A stretch of DNA of 64,000 nt from JAKLIX01 sp964605655 (GCA_964605655.1 CAZSDK010000010.1:1-64000); one strand, 5' to 3'; positions 16,109 through 25,356 are shown, counted from the first letter of the stretch. Made by a program: numbers and translations. Notes: generated by a model from the letters alone, not told the origin.

Positions 16109-18964
16109 TTACCTCAGGCAAATGTTCCGGTAGGCACAGTATTGGCAAATATCAGGGTTGTCGGTCTGTGTAAAAGGCCTTTCAGGATCATGAACCGTTT
16201 CCAGAATGGTCTTCACCGCTTCCTCAAACATTGGGATACCGGTATCCACCATATTGGTATTCCCTGCAACCTGGAGCGGGATGATACCCAAATCCGGCCT
16301 CTTTACCGACACCAGTCCACAGGAAACCTGGGAGGGGGGATGCGACTGATTTTTGTATAAAAGATAACTATAGAACAATAGCTGAAACCCCTTTTCCATA
16401 ACACTGGGTTCCAGGAGTTTAGATATATCGCTGATATTCAATGATTTATCATCGACTTTACCGGTCTTATAATCTACGATCCTGAAATGTTGCCCGGAGC
16501 GGTCAACACGGTCAATGATGCCGGAGAGGGTGTAAGGCCCCAACTGGGTTGTGATCCACTGTTCCAGGGCAAGCACACGGTATCCCGGATCGTCTCTGAC
16601 CATCTCAGCCTCTTTGTACAGGTACCTCCTGATAGCGGATTCTGCCACGTTGAGGAGGAGAAAGTTCTCCCCGGTCCCTGCTTCGCCGAATTTCAGGTTC
16701 TTCTGAAAGGCCGCAGAGAGGTAACCCGGCATCTTTAACAGCATGTCATCATAAACTCCCGGATGCAACGCATGGCCGACCAGGGGCTTGTACAGTTTCT
16801 CAAACGTTTCATGAACCGCCGTTCCCAGACTCGCCGGATCTATGGTCTCATCCAGGGGAGTGGTTTCATTTATCTCAAGTATGTATGCAAAGTAGAATTT
16901 TAAAGAACAGGAGTTAAAGGTGTTCAGGCTGCTCGCACTCCATCCCTTTCGGTTTTTCCGGGCGATTTTTGCCAGGATGGCTTCATCTTTCGGGACTACG
17001 ATAGGTTTCACCAGCGTGCCGGAAAAAACAGGTATCGACAACATTTCTTCCCGGATCATGACCCTTGGATTGTAAGCAGGCAATTCCTCCTGTATCTGCA
17101 TGATGAACCTGCTTTTCTCCCCTCCGGCGAGAGGGTCGGTCACGGTGTTATATAAAAGGTGTACATTCTCTGCTCTTTGAATGCTGTGATAAAAGTGGTA
17201 TGCAAACACAGCCTGCCGGTCTTTATAGGTCGGCAGATGAAATTCTTCTTTGATATCCAGGGGAATGAAGGAAGACCGGCTTTTCCCTGAAGGGATCACA
17301 TCATCATTGACGTTAAGCATGATCACATTCTTAAAATCCAGGTTTCTCGATTCCAGCATCCCCATAATTTGAATCCCCTTCAGTGGTTCCCCGTAAAAAG
17401 ACAGTCTCATGCCGGCAACACTCTGCCTGAAGAGCATCAGAAGGCTGTCGGTGGTGATGTGTGAGATCACATCCTTCCAGGTGCTCAATACCTGGCTGAA
17501 AAGCTGGCTGAAGGAATACAGGTATTCTAATTCAAAGGATGGTTTCTCCGCAGAAGGATGGCCGGGAACATCTTTCTGGTAATATTCTTTGAGTTGCGAG
17601 GTGAGTCGCTGGCAGGCTTTGAGGATTTCAGACGGATCTTCTAAAGGGACAACAAAAAGGTAATCCAGGGGGTACGGATCCATCAGTGAAGGTTTCAGAA
17701 TTTCATGAATGATCTGATTTCCACTGAAAAACCGGTGGGTCATGAGTTTTTCCTCTCTTTCCCTGTACCTTTTCTCTCTCTTGTCTGCCTGGTAGCCCGC
17801 ATTGTTTTCATTGGCTTCCAGCATCTTTCCGAACCAGGGGTGCCTGAAAATGGCCAGGAGATCCTGGAAATAAAAGGCAGCTGCCTTCTCACCTTCTTTC
17901 TGCAGCTGATATCTCCTGGCACGCTGATAAAGAAGGAGAACAGATTCAAAAAGGCTGCTCGGGGGGGTTAGCGACAAGGGTAATCCCATGGTGATGTTAA
18001 ATTCCTTTACCATGGGTGGTATCGAATTGAGCATGGGGATCAACAGTTGTTCCTCGCATAGGATCAGCGCCGTTTCCGCCCACTCTTCTTCAGGGATCCC
18101 CGCCAGGACCTGTCCCGCCATTTTCACCTGGCCTATATATTGTGGTACACCCAGGATATGGATCGACTTGGCATCCTCCCTGAAATAATTACCGGTCCAG
18201 GTGAGCGATCCGGTTGAGGATTTCCTGAGTTGTTCCCTGAGAAAATTCCCTGCCTCATGAAGGGTGGAACTCAGGTAGAGGTCATCCGCATCCCAGAAGA
18301 TCTCAGCATGACCGGTTTCCTTCAAATGTTTGATGATGACCTCTTCTGATAATGTCAGAGCATTGAATCCAGCAAAAACGACCTTTTTCCAGGGGATTTT
18401 CATGGCCTCAACATGCTCTGCAACATAGCGGTAGGCCGATCCCTGGGTCTCCAGGCTTTCTTCTCTGAGCCTGGTGTGAAACCTTTTGTAATAGTCAATC
18501 AATGACTGGTAAAAGCTGAGATAGGCTTTCTGAAAGTCAGTCAGCGACTTACCCGATGGATCCCAAAGGTGAATGGCCTTGGCTTCAGTAAGAAACCCGA
18601 ACAAGGCTTCCGCATCAGCCATGTACAGGTCAATTTCATTGAAATCCTCCAGAAGGGCCGGCGCCCAGCTGAGAAAATCCTCAAAACTCCTGGCCTTCTC
18701 ATTTTCCATGGTAAGATTAATGCTGTAAAGGATGAGCAGCATCTCATGATTCTCCGCCAGTTTTTTACCGGAGATCATTAAAATGAAATCTTCAATGGAG
18801 AATATGGAAGGGAGGAAAACAGGTTTGTTAATGAGGGTGGAAAGATGCTTCCTGAAGTAGAGCCCGGCTCTCCTGTTCGGAAACACAAGGGCAATGGGAT
18901 GCAGGTCAGGGCCGTCGGTCTTCAGGACCTGTTTGCAAAGCTTGAGAAGAAAGGGTTCTACCAT
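16109..18964 (-). CDS. AddB-like nuclease with PD-(D/E)XK domain and Fe-S cysteines
   Basis: A 951-residue protein of the AddB/RexB type: an N-terminal degenerate helicase-like region (IALVFPNRRAGLYFRKHL) and a C-terminal nuclease. The nuclease has HETFEKLY, then GIIDRVD and VDYKTGK, the PD-(D/E)XK core. One cysteine in FNSCSLKFYF plus C-x2-C-x5-C at the C-terminus (CQYCAYRNIC) are the four ligands of the 4Fe-4S cluster that pins the nuclease in AddB. Such proteins pair with an AddA helicase-nuclease to process double-strand breaks; no addA is in the window. The ATG overlaps the MurU-like stop by 7 bases, so translation is probably coupled. Confidence 0.88.
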   Translation of the reverse strand: MVEPFLLKLCKQVLKTDGPDLHPIALVFPNRRAGLYFRKHLSTLINKPVFLPSIFSIEDFILMISGKKLAENHEMLLILYSINLTMENEKARSFEDFLSWAPALLEDFNEIDLYMADAEALFGFLTEAKAIHLWDPSGKSLTDFQKAYLSFYQSLIDYYKRFHTRLREESLETQGSAYRYVAEHVEAMKIPWKKVVFAGFNALTLSEEVIIKHLKETGHAEIFWDADDLYLSSTLHEAGNFLREQLRKSSTGSLTWTGNYFREDAKSIHILGVPQYIGQVKMAGQVLAGIPEEEWAETALILCEEQLLIPMLNSIPPMVKEFNITMGLPLSLTPPSSLFESVLLLYQRARRYQLQKEGEKAAAFYFQDLLAIFRHPWFGKMLEANENNAGYQADKREKRYREREEKLMTHRFFSGNQIIHEILKPSLMDPYPLDYLFVVPLEDPSEILKACQRLTSQLKEYYQKDVPGHPSAEKPSFELEYLYSFSQLFSQVLSTWKDVISHITTDSLLMLFRQSVAGMRLSFYGEPLKGIQIMGMLESRNLDFKNVIMLNVNDDVIPSGKSRSSFIPLDIKEEFHLPTYKDRQAVFAYHFYHSIQRAENVHLLYNTVTDPLAGGEKSRFIMQIQEELPAYNPRVMIREEMLSIPVFSGTLVKPIVVPKDEAILAKIARKNRKGWSASSLNTFNSCSLKFYFAYILEINETTPLDETIDPASLGTAVHETFEKLYKPLVGHALHPGVYDDMLLKMPGYLSAAFQKNLKFGEAGTGENFLLLNVAESAIRRYLYKEAEMVRDDPGYRVLALEQWITTQLGPYTLSGIIDRVDRSGQHFRIVDYKTGKVDDKSLNISDISKLLEPSVMEKGFQLLFYSYLLYKNQSHPPSQVSCGLVSVKRPDLGIIPLQVAGNTNMVDTGIPMFEEAVKTILETVHDPERPFTQTDNPDICQYCAYRNICLR

Positions 18965-19704
18965 AAGGTGATGGACTTTTTTGTTGCCTCTTCGAGTTGT
19001 TCGGGTCTTCCAACATCTATCCAGGTATCCTGGTCATGAGGGTAGGCCAGGATCGGACTGGAAGCGGCCTGGCGCAACAGTTCATCCTTTATGGGAAAAC
19101 GTCCCTCACTCTTCACAGCACCAATGAAATCCGGTGAAAGAATGGAGATCCCGCTGAATGCAAGGGGATGAAGTGGCTGATTTTCATGTCCTTTTATCAG
19201 GAACTCAAGATCATCCTTTGTATTACGCCAGCCGCAAAGCTTGTTATCCTCATTAAAAAGAAAATACCTTGCCGTCAGCCGGTCTCTCACGGCCAGGGTG
19301 ACACGAGCGGCGTGCTCCCGGTGAAATGAATGCATTTTTCTTATATCCAGATTAGTAAGGACATCTACATTGTGGACCAGGATGTCTTCATCTTTCGGAA
19401 AATCCACGGAAGCCTTGAGTATGCCCCCCCCCGAATCAAGCAGGAGTTCACGTTCATCCGAAATAGTGATTTTAGCTCCAAAATCATGGTTACGATATAA
19501 AAAATCCTTTATCTGGTCCGGGAAGTGATGGACATTGATGCTGAAGCTCTGAATCCCTTGTTTGAGTAATTTCCTGATCAGGATCTCAAGAAGGGGGACA
19601 CCCCTTACCTCGACCAGGGCCTTGGGCCTGTCGTCAGTGAGCGGCCTGAGACGGGTCCCCAGACCGGCAGCGAGGATCATAGCATATCTGAGCATTTTCA
19701 CCAT
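18958..19704 (-). CDS. Nucleotidyltransferase, MurU-like
   Basis: A 248-residue NTP-transferase. The N-terminus has LAAGLGTRLRPLTDDRPKAL, the nucleotide-binding loop of sugar-1-phosphate nucleotidyltransferases. Asp in VHNVDVL and Asp in TWIDVGRPEQL fit the metal-binding acids. The short length, without a left-handed beta-helix acetyltransferase domain, matches MurU (MurNAc-1-phosphate uridylyltransferase) better than GlmU or RfbA. The gene lies 33 bases after a sugar-kinase gene of the AmgK type, the usual partner of MurU in peptidoglycan sugar recycling. Mannose-1-phosphate guanylyltransferase remains possible from sequence alone. An in-frame ATG at 19695 is an alternative start. Confidence 0.82.
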   Translation of the reverse strand: MVKMLRYAMILAAGLGTRLRPLTDDRPKALVEVRGVPLLEILIRKLLKQGIQSFSINVHHFPDQIKDFLYRNHDFGAKITISDERELLLDSGGGILKASVDFPKDEDILVHNVDVLTNLDIRKMHSFHREHAARVTLAVRDRLTARYFLFNEDNKLCGWRNTKDDLEFLIKGHENQPLHPLAFSGISILSPDFIGAVKSEGRFPIKDELLRQAASSPILAYPHDQDTWIDVGRPEQLEEATKKSITLW

Positions 19705-19737
19705 TTATTGCTTTGATGAGTAATGAGCCTTGAAACG

Positions 19738-21171
19738 TCAATCCTGTTTTTCGGGAGTGAGTTCCCTGTGTTCGATGATCACACGCACCGGATAGTTTTT
19801 TATTAAATAGGTTTTCAGTTTTTCTGCCATATAAACCGACCGGTGTTGCCCACCGGTACAACCAAAGTTCACGGTAAGATGGTTGAAATTTCGTTCCAGG
19901 TAGTTTCTGACCGACTGGTCCACTATATGAAAAATGCTGAACAGGAAGTCATGAACCTCTGCTTCTTTCTCAAGATATTCGATGACGGCCGCATCTCTGC
20001 CTGTAAGCTGCTGAAATTCAGCTAGTCTTCCCGGATTGGGTAATGCCCTGCAGTCAAAAACAAAGCCTCCGCCATGACCGTTGCTGTCGACCGGGATACC
20101 CTGACGATAGCTGAAGCTCCTTATGGTGATGGTAAGGGTACTATCACCGAGAGAATGCAGAAATTCGGACGCAGGCAAGGCGTGGAGCATGGCCGTAAGG
20201 GCTTTGAAGGATGAGGGCAGGGGGTGATGGTCGAGCAGCCAGGCGAGGTTTTTGAGAGCATAAGGAATGCTTTGAAGGAAGAGTCCCTTTTTCTCGTAAA
20301 AGCCCCTGAACCCATAAGCACCCATAGCCTGCATCAGCCTGATATACACATAAGGGTGGAAGATACGGTCGAACGCATCCTCCTTAAAGAAGATGTGTTT
20401 GTTCAGTTCCGCCAGGTAAGCATCTTTAAGGGCATCGCGGAAGTCCTGGGGAAGGTCGGCCTTGGCATCATACAGCAAAGAGGCCAGGTCGTATGCCGGA
20501 GAACCTTTCCTGCCACCCTGGTAATCAATGAATACTAAGTTATGAGGGGTGACCATAATATTCCTCGACTGGAAATCACGGTAGAGGAAGAAGGAGGCGG
20601 GAGATTGCAGCAACAAGTCGATAAATGCCTGGAAATCATCTTCCAAAGCCTGTTCATCGAAAGGAATGCCTGCCAGCTTAAGAAAATAGTACTTAAAATA
20701 ATTCAGGTCCCAATACATCGATTGGCGGTCGAAGGAGCTCCGGGGGTAACAGTAGGAGTAATCCAGCCCATCGTTTCCCATGACCTGGAAGCGGGGAAGC
20801 ATACGGATGACCTCATGGTAATAAGGTTTGATGGTATCGGGAAACTCGCTTTTCTCCCTCATATCCTGCAAAAGCGAGAAAAGTGTCTGATCACCCAGGT
20901 CTTCCAGCAGGTAGATGTTCTCCTTCAGGTTCTCACCAAGTAGGGCAGGAACGGGTAGACCCTTCGAAGAAAAGTGTTTCGTAAGATATACGAATGCCTC
21001 ATTCTCTCTGGCCTCAGGGTTGTAGGCCCCTATGGCAGCGTCTTTGTCAGAGGTGATCCTGAAATATTTCCGGTTCGATCCGGAGGCCGGGAGCGGACTG
21101 ATCAATGAGGGGGCCTTCCCTAAAGCAAGGCTGAATAGCTGGGAAAGAGCGTTCTTGGCCTGAAGGTACAT
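19738..21171 (-). CDS. AmgK-like sugar kinase fused to RapZ C-terminal domain
   Basis: About 477 residues. The N-terminal 320 form an aminoglycoside-phosphotransferase fold: LLEDLGDQTLF, the catalytic loop RDFQSRN around Asp199 and the metal-binding FIDYQGG around residue 216. This pattern is that of AmgK, which phosphorylates MurNAc/GlcNAc at the anomeric position, more than of drug-resistance kinases. Residues about 346-477 are a RapZ C-terminal domain with the hallmark GCTGGQHRS at 437-445 and RSFSYRQGIP. In Escherichia coli this domain senses glucosamine-6-phosphate and binds RNA. The fusion lacks the RapZ P-loop N-terminal domain. ATG 21171 (MYLQAKNAL) is chosen; an earlier ATG at 21240 would add 23 low-similarity residues. 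Confidence 0.86.
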   Translation of the reverse strand: MYLQAKNALSQLFSLALGKAPSLISPLPASGSNRKYFRITSDKDAAIGAYNPEARENEAFVYLTKHFSSKGLPVPALLGENLKENIYLLEDLGDQTLFSLLQDMREKSEFPDTIKPYYHEVIRMLPRFQVMGNDGLDYSYCYPRSSFDRQSMYWDLNYFKYYFLKLAGIPFDEQALEDDFQAFIDLLLQSPASFFLYRDFQSRNIMVTPHNLVFIDYQGGRKGSPAYDLASLLYDAKADLPQDFRDALKDAYLAELNKHIFFKEDAFDRIFHPYVYIRLMQAMGAYGFRGFYEKKGLFLQSIPYALKNLAWLLDHHPLPSSFKALTAMLHALPASEFLHSLGDSTLTITIRSFSYRQGIPVDSNGHGGGFVFDCRALPNPGRLAEFQQLTGRDAAVIEYLEKEAEVHDFLFSIFHIVDQSVRNYLERNFNHLTVNFGCTGGQHRSVYMAEKLKTYLIKNYPVRVIIEHRELTPEKQD

Positions 21172-21257
21172 CTTTTTTTTGGTGCTAAGATAGGGATAAT
21201 TACAGCGATGATGTGGGAAGGTAAATGCGTGAAAATCCATTTCCGTTAAAAAGTGAC

Positions 21258-21288
21258 TTTGTGTTGTCTGGCTTAATCCTTATTTTTG
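21258..21288 (+). promoter_or_regulatory. Bacteroidota-type promoter of the first ferritin-like gene
   Basis: TTTG at 21258-21261, a 19-base spacer, and TATTTTTG at 21281-21288 match the phylum consensus TTTG-N19..21-TAnnTTTG. The ATG is at 21317, giving a leader of roughly 20 bases. Confidence 0.75.
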
Positions 21289-21316
21289 CTGTTTCTCACA
21301 AAGTAAATAATGACTT

Positions 21317-21823
21317 ATGGAAATCAAGACTCCGACCGATATCCTGAAAATGGCCATCCTCATGGAAAAGAGAGGAAAAGCTTTCTACACACAGGTAGCC
21401 CAGCAAACACAGGATGAAGAAGCCAGAAGAATCTTTCAGTATATGGCTGATGAAGAACAGATGCATGTTGAATTCCTGGCCCGTCAGTTTGCTTTTTATG
21501 AAAGCAACCATAAGTTCGACACCAATGAGTATATGACCAGTGGGGCAGATGAAAGTGTGGTGCAGTCGGTGCTGAACGAAGGGATGAAATCACAGATCAA
21601 CGCTGCCGGTTTTGAAGCGGCTGCCATTTCAGCAGCAATAGATTTCGAAAGCAAAGCCATCGAATATTATTCAAAAATGGCCGCTCAGGCCACCGATGCC
21701 AATGAAAAGGAAATGTTCACCTGGCTCGCAGACTGGGAGCGGGGACATCATAAAGTCCTGTTCCAGATGAACCAGGAACTCATGGAAAAGGTCTGGAACG
21801 ACAACCAGTTCTGGCCTTTCTAA
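21317..21823 (+). CDS. Ferritin-like diiron protein (rubrerythrin family, no rubredoxin domain)
   Basis: A 168-residue four-helix protein. Two carboxylate-bridged half-sites are visible: EKRGKAFY with DEEQMH (E-x2-H), and FESKAIEYY with DWERGHH (E-x2-H), together the full ligand set of a diiron centre. It lacks the C-terminal Cys4 rubredoxin domain of classical rubrerythrin, so an electron donor must be separate. Likely roles are peroxide reduction or iron handling in oxidative stress. It is convergent with the Nramp gene, the two stop codons overlapping by 4 bases, and has its own promoter. Confidence 0.88.
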   Translation: MEIKTPTDILKMAILMEKRGKAFYTQVAQQTQDEEARRIFQYMADEEQMHVEFLARQFAFYESNHKFDTNEYMTSGADESVVQSVLNEGMKSQINAAGFEAAAISAAIDFESKAIEYYSKMAAQATDANEKEMFTWLADWERGHHKVLFQMNQELMEKVWNDNQFWPF

Positions 21824-23085
21824 AGAAGGCTTCTCAGTAAAAGCAGATTAAGGTAGCTGATCACACCCCCGATCATTAGTAAGATAATGAAGGTCAGGGG
21901 TTTGTTTACATGTTTTCCCATCACCTTCTTCGAGGAGGTGAGGTAGACCTGGGTGAAGATGGTGAAGGGCAATTGGATGCTCAGAATCATCTGTGACAGT
22001 ATGAGTCCTTTGAAAGGATCCCCGATAAAAAATATGATTAAAAGCGCTCCTGCCAGGGAAATGAAAAGTCCCAGCCTTGAATGGTTATCCTTAATATCGT
22101 AAGGTTCTCCAAAGAATCCTGCAAAAATGCTCCCGCCGGCCATCCCTGAGGTGACACTGGATGCAAGGCCTGCCATCAGCAGGGCGAGGGCAAAAATGAC
22201 AGAGGCTGCATTTCCCAGCAGGGGTTTTAGTAGTTGCTGAGCCTGCTGAAGTTCTGTGACCTGCTGCTGATGGTTAAAAAAGGTCGTCGCTGCCAGCAGG
22301 ATCATGGCGCTGTTGATGGCCCAGCCTATGATCATGGAAAACAGGGTGTCGAACAGCTCGTAATCGAGCTGCTTTTTGATGACGGTCTCATTTTCCAGGT
22401 TCCATTGCCTGCTCTGGATGATTTCAGAATGAAGGAACAGGTTATGCGGCATGACGACGGCACCGAGAACACTCATGACAATGATAATAGAACCTTCCGG
22501 CATCACCGGGCTGACCCATCCCTTCAGAGCCTCCTGCCAATGAATGTCGACCAGTGTCAGTTCAAAAATGAAGGAAATGCCGATCAGGCTGACAAATCCG
22601 ATGATCCATTTTTCCAGTTGCCTGTATGAATTGGTCACCAGCAGCAGGGAGATGAGGATGAAACTGAGGGTGGCGCCCAGTTTTAAAGGTATATGGAACA
22701 ACATCTGCAAGGCAATGGCAGCACCCAGAATCTCGGCCAGAGAGGTGGAAACGGAGGCCATCATGGCCGTGGTAAGCACCGTTCGTGAAACCGCCTTTGG
22801 AAGATGGACCGTGGCGGCTTCCGATAAACATAAACCCGAAGCGATGCCAAGGTGGGCCACATTGTGTTGAAGGATGATCAGCATGATGGTCGAAAGGGTC
22901 ACCATCCACAACAGCGTGTATCCGAAATCAGATCCCGCGGCAAGGTTGGATGCCCAGTTACCGGGGTCGATGAAACCTACAGTGACCAGCAGGCCCGGAC
23001 CGATGTATTTAAGAATATCAAGCCCTCCGAACCTTGGCTTATGGTCTTTTCGCTTTAAATCGTTCAGAAATTGCCTGATGTTCAT
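21820..23085 (-). CDS. mntH: Nramp family divalent metal transporter (Mn2+/Fe2+)
   Basis: A 421-residue inner-membrane protein with about eleven hydrophobic segments. The metal-binding motifs of Nramp proteins are present: DPGN in GFIDPGNWASNL of helix 1 and MPHNLFLHSEIIQSR of helix 6. This predicts proton-coupled import of manganese or ferrous iron. ATG 23085 (MNIRQFLNDLKRKDHKPRFGG) is chosen because the family begins shortly before GPGLLVTVGFIDPGN; an upstream start at 23205 would add 40 basic residues with no match I recognise. Two diiron proteins lie on either side of it and gdhA, which suggests a metal or oxidative-stress neighbourhood. Confidence 0.9.
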   Translation of the reverse strand: MNIRQFLNDLKRKDHKPRFGGLDILKYIGPGLLVTVGFIDPGNWASNLAAGSDFGYTLLWMVTLSTIMLIILQHNVAHLGIASGLCLSEAATVHLPKAVSRTVLTTAMMASVSTSLAEILGAAIALQMLFHIPLKLGATLSFILISLLLVTNSYRQLEKWIIGFVSLIGISFIFELTLVDIHWQEALKGWVSPVMPEGSIIIVMSVLGAVVMPHNLFLHSEIIQSRQWNLENETVIKKQLDYELFDTLFSMIIGWAINSAMILLAATTFFNHQQQVTELQQAQQLLKPLLGNAASVIFALALLMAGLASSVTSGMAGGSIFAGFFGEPYDIKDNHSRLGLFISLAGALLIIFFIGDPFKGLILSQMILSIQLPFTIFTQVYLTSSKKVMGKHVNKPLTFIILLMIGGVISYLNLLLLRSLL

Positions 23086-23268
23086 CTTTCTTTTCGCTCT
23101 TATCCCTTTCTTTGGAATGCTCTTTGCCAGAATTGACAATATAACCAAATTCCGAAATAAGATGTTCATCAGGCGAACTTCATTTTCCTTCTCACTGATT
23201 CCCAATCCTAAATATTGTTAAATTTAAAAATAATGTACCTTTATCCCGAGGAATTCAAAGAATACTAT

Positions 23269-23276
23269 TAACTTTG
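23269..23276 (+). promoter_or_regulatory. Candidate -7 box of gdhA
   Basis: TAACTTTG fits TAnnTTTG and sits 71 bases before the gdhA ATG. No clear TTTG at -33. The remainder of 23086-23346 is AT-rich and shows no gene. Confidence 0.45.
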
Positions 23277-23346
23277 CATTGTGAATTAATTAACAATGTT
23301 ACTGTCTTAACAATAAGTAACCTAATTTACTAATTATTTTATTATC

Positions 23347-24684
23347 ATGGACTTAGAAAAATTTATGTTGGACTTGGAGAAGAAGCACCCGGGTGAGGTG
23401 GAATATCTCCAGGCAGTGAGGGAGGTTCTGGAATCAATTGAAGATGTCTACAATGAGAATCCCCAGTTCGAATCCGCTCGGATCATTGAAAGATTGGTTG
23501 AACCTGACAGGATTTTGATGTTCAAGGTTCCCTGGGCTGACGACAGTGGTCACGTACACGTGAACCTGGGCTACAGGGTGCAGTTTAACAACGCTATCGG
23601 ACCCTACAAAGGTGGATTGCGTTTCCACCCCAGTGTGAATCTGAGTATTCTCAAATTCCTGGGTTTTGAACAGATCTTTAAAAACAGCCTGACCACCCTT
23701 CCCATGGGCGGTGGCAAAGGCGGCTCGGATTTCGACCCCAAAGGAAAATCCAATGCCGAGATCATGCGTTTCTGCCAGGCATTCATGCTTGAACTGTGGA
23801 AGATTATCGGCCCTGAAACAGATGTTCCTGCCGGCGACATCGGCGTGGGTGGACGTGAAATCGGGTTTATGTACGGAATGTACAAGAAACTGGCCAGGGA
23901 GAACACAGGTGTGCTCACCGGTAAAGGCCTCAACTGGGGTGGCAGCCTCGTCCGCCCGGAAGCCACCGGTTTCGGTGCCGTGTATTTTGCCCAGGAAATG
24001 TTGAAAACCAAGGGCGACAGCTTCAAAGGAAAAATAGTGGCAGTGTCTGGTTTTGGAAACGTCGCCTGGGGTGCCATCACTAAAGCAACGGAACTGGGTG
24101 CCAAAGTCGTTACCATTTCAGGACCTGATGGTTATATCTACGATCCGGAAGGGATCTCAGGCGAGAAGATCAACTATCTCCTCGAACTCAGAGCCTCCAA
24201 CCAGGATATCGTGAAACCCTATTCCTATGAATTCCCGAATGCACAGTTCTTCCAGGGGAAACGTCCCTGGGAAGTGAAATGTGATATCGCCCTGCCTTGT
24301 GCTACTCAGAATGAACTCGACAAACAGGATGCTCTCAACCTGATAAATAATGGTGTTCGTTGCGTGGCCGAAGGCGCTAACATGCCTTCTACGCCCGAAG
24401 CCATCCAGGTCTTCCAGGAAAATAAAGTGATGTTTGCTCCCGGAAAGGCAGTCAACGCCGGTGGTGTTTCCACCTCAGGTCTTGAAATGTCACAGAATTC
24501 CATGAAGATGAACTGGCCGAAGGAAGAAGTTGATCAGAGGCTGCACCAGATCATGACCGACATTCATGAACAATGTGTGAGACATGGTAAAGAAGCCGAC
24601 GGCTACATCAACTATGTGAAAGGTGCCAATGTGGCCGGCTTCCTGAAAGTTGCCAACGCCATGCTTGACCAGGGTCTTATCTGA
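23347..24684 (+). CDS. gdhA: NADP-type glutamate dehydrogenase
   Basis: A 445-residue hexameric-type enzyme making glutamate from 2-oxoglutarate and ammonia. Visible features are RVQFNNAIGPYKGGLRFHPSV near 73-95, the catalytic-lysine segment PMGGGKGGSDFDPKGKS, DVPAGDIGVGGREIGFMYG, and the Rossmann motif VSGFGNVAWGA in the second half. Length and motifs are those of small NADP-dependent GdhA from bacteria. It appears to be a single-gene unit with its own upstream region. Confidence 0.97.
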   Translation: MDLEKFMLDLEKKHPGEVEYLQAVREVLESIEDVYNENPQFESARIIERLVEPDRILMFKVPWADDSGHVHVNLGYRVQFNNAIGPYKGGLRFHPSVNLSILKFLGFEQIFKNSLTTLPMGGGKGGSDFDPKGKSNAEIMRFCQAFMLELWKIIGPETDVPAGDIGVGGREIGFMYGMYKKLARENTGVLTGKGLNWGGSLVRPEATGFGAVYFAQEMLKTKGDSFKGKIVAVSGFGNVAWGAITKATELGAKVVTISGPDGYIYDPEGISGEKINYLLELRASNQDIVKPYSYEFPNAQFFQGKRPWEVKCDIALPCATQNELDKQDALNLINNGVRCVAEGANMPSTPEAIQVFQENKVMFAPGKAVNAGGVSTSGLEMSQNSMKMNWPKEEVDQRLHQIMTDIHEQCVRHGKEADGYINYVKGANVAGFLKVANAMLDQGLI

Positions 24685-24828
24685 TCCTGACCACAACGTA
24701 TTCTGAAAGAGGGTTTTCTTAAGGAGTAAAATTTTTTACTGCTCATAAGGTCTATGTTCATGGAACCCTGACCTTCCTCCAGCCGGGCAGGGAAAATGGA
24801 TCCTCAAAGGAAGCCCTCTTCGTTTTTG

Positions 24829-24860
24829 TTGATGCAACTCAACAGAATTTACTATGTTTG
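24829..24860 (+). promoter_or_regulatory. Bacteroidota-type promoter of the second ferritin-like gene
   Basis: TTG at 24829-24831, a 21-base spacer, and TATGTTTG at 24853-24860 fit the phylum promoter; the ATG is at 24886. The rest of 24685-24885 shows nothing else convincing. Confidence 0.65.
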
Positions 24861-24885
24861 CAGGGTAACTTAACGAATAATCATA

Positions 24886-25341
24886 ATGAAAGAATTCAAC
24901 ACCATCCATGATATTCTGGACTTCGCCATTGAAGCCGAACAGGAAGCCCTCGATTTTTATTCTGCCTTGGCTAAGAGTGCCTCAAACCCCGATATGTCAA
25001 AAGTGTTTGAAACATTTGCAGGCGAGGAGATGAAGCACAAAGCCCGTCTGCTAAAAATAAAGGAGGAGGGGTCATATTCAGTGGTAGGGGAAACCGTGCC
25101 TGATATGAAGATTGCCGATTATCTGGTGGATATCAGGCCAAACCCGGGAATGAGTTACCAGGATGCCCTGGTGCTGGCCATGAAAAAAGAAAAGGCAGCT
25201 TTTAAAATGTATTCCAGGCTTGCTGAAAGAGCCCCGACAACTGAACTGAGGAACATCTTCCAGTCATTGGCTCTCGAAGAATCAAAACACAAGCTTCGTT
25301 TTGAACTGGAGTACGACGAATATGTACTGAGAGACAACTAA
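24886..25341 (+). CDS. Ferritin-like diiron protein (rubrerythrin family, short)
   Basis: A 151-residue four-helix protein with two half-sites: AEQEALDFYSAL with GEEMKH (E-x2-H) and KKEKAAFKMYSRL with LEESKH (E-x2-H). No rubredoxin domain. It is a distant paralogue of the protein at 21317 and lies just downstream of gdhA but behind its own promoter. Probable role in peroxide or iron stress; the exact reaction cannot be read from sequence. Confidence 0.87.
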   Translation: MKEFNTIHDILDFAIEAEQEALDFYSALAKSASNPDMSKVFETFAGEEMKHKARLLKIKEEGSYSVVGETVPDMKIADYLVDIRPNPGMSYQDALVLAMKKEKAAFKMYSRLAERAPTTELRNIFQSLALEESKHKLRFELEYDEYVLRDN

Positions 25342-25356
25342 AAAAGAAACTATTTC

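Noticed and set aside
19738..21171. Aminoglycoside resistance kinase
   Set aside because: The fold is shared, but the RDFQSRN and IDYQ motifs, the RapZ domain and the MurU-like neighbour favour a sugar kinase.
24685..24885. Possible small gene or RNA after gdhA
   Set aside because: No open frame or stable fold beyond a short AT stem; only a promoter can be supported.
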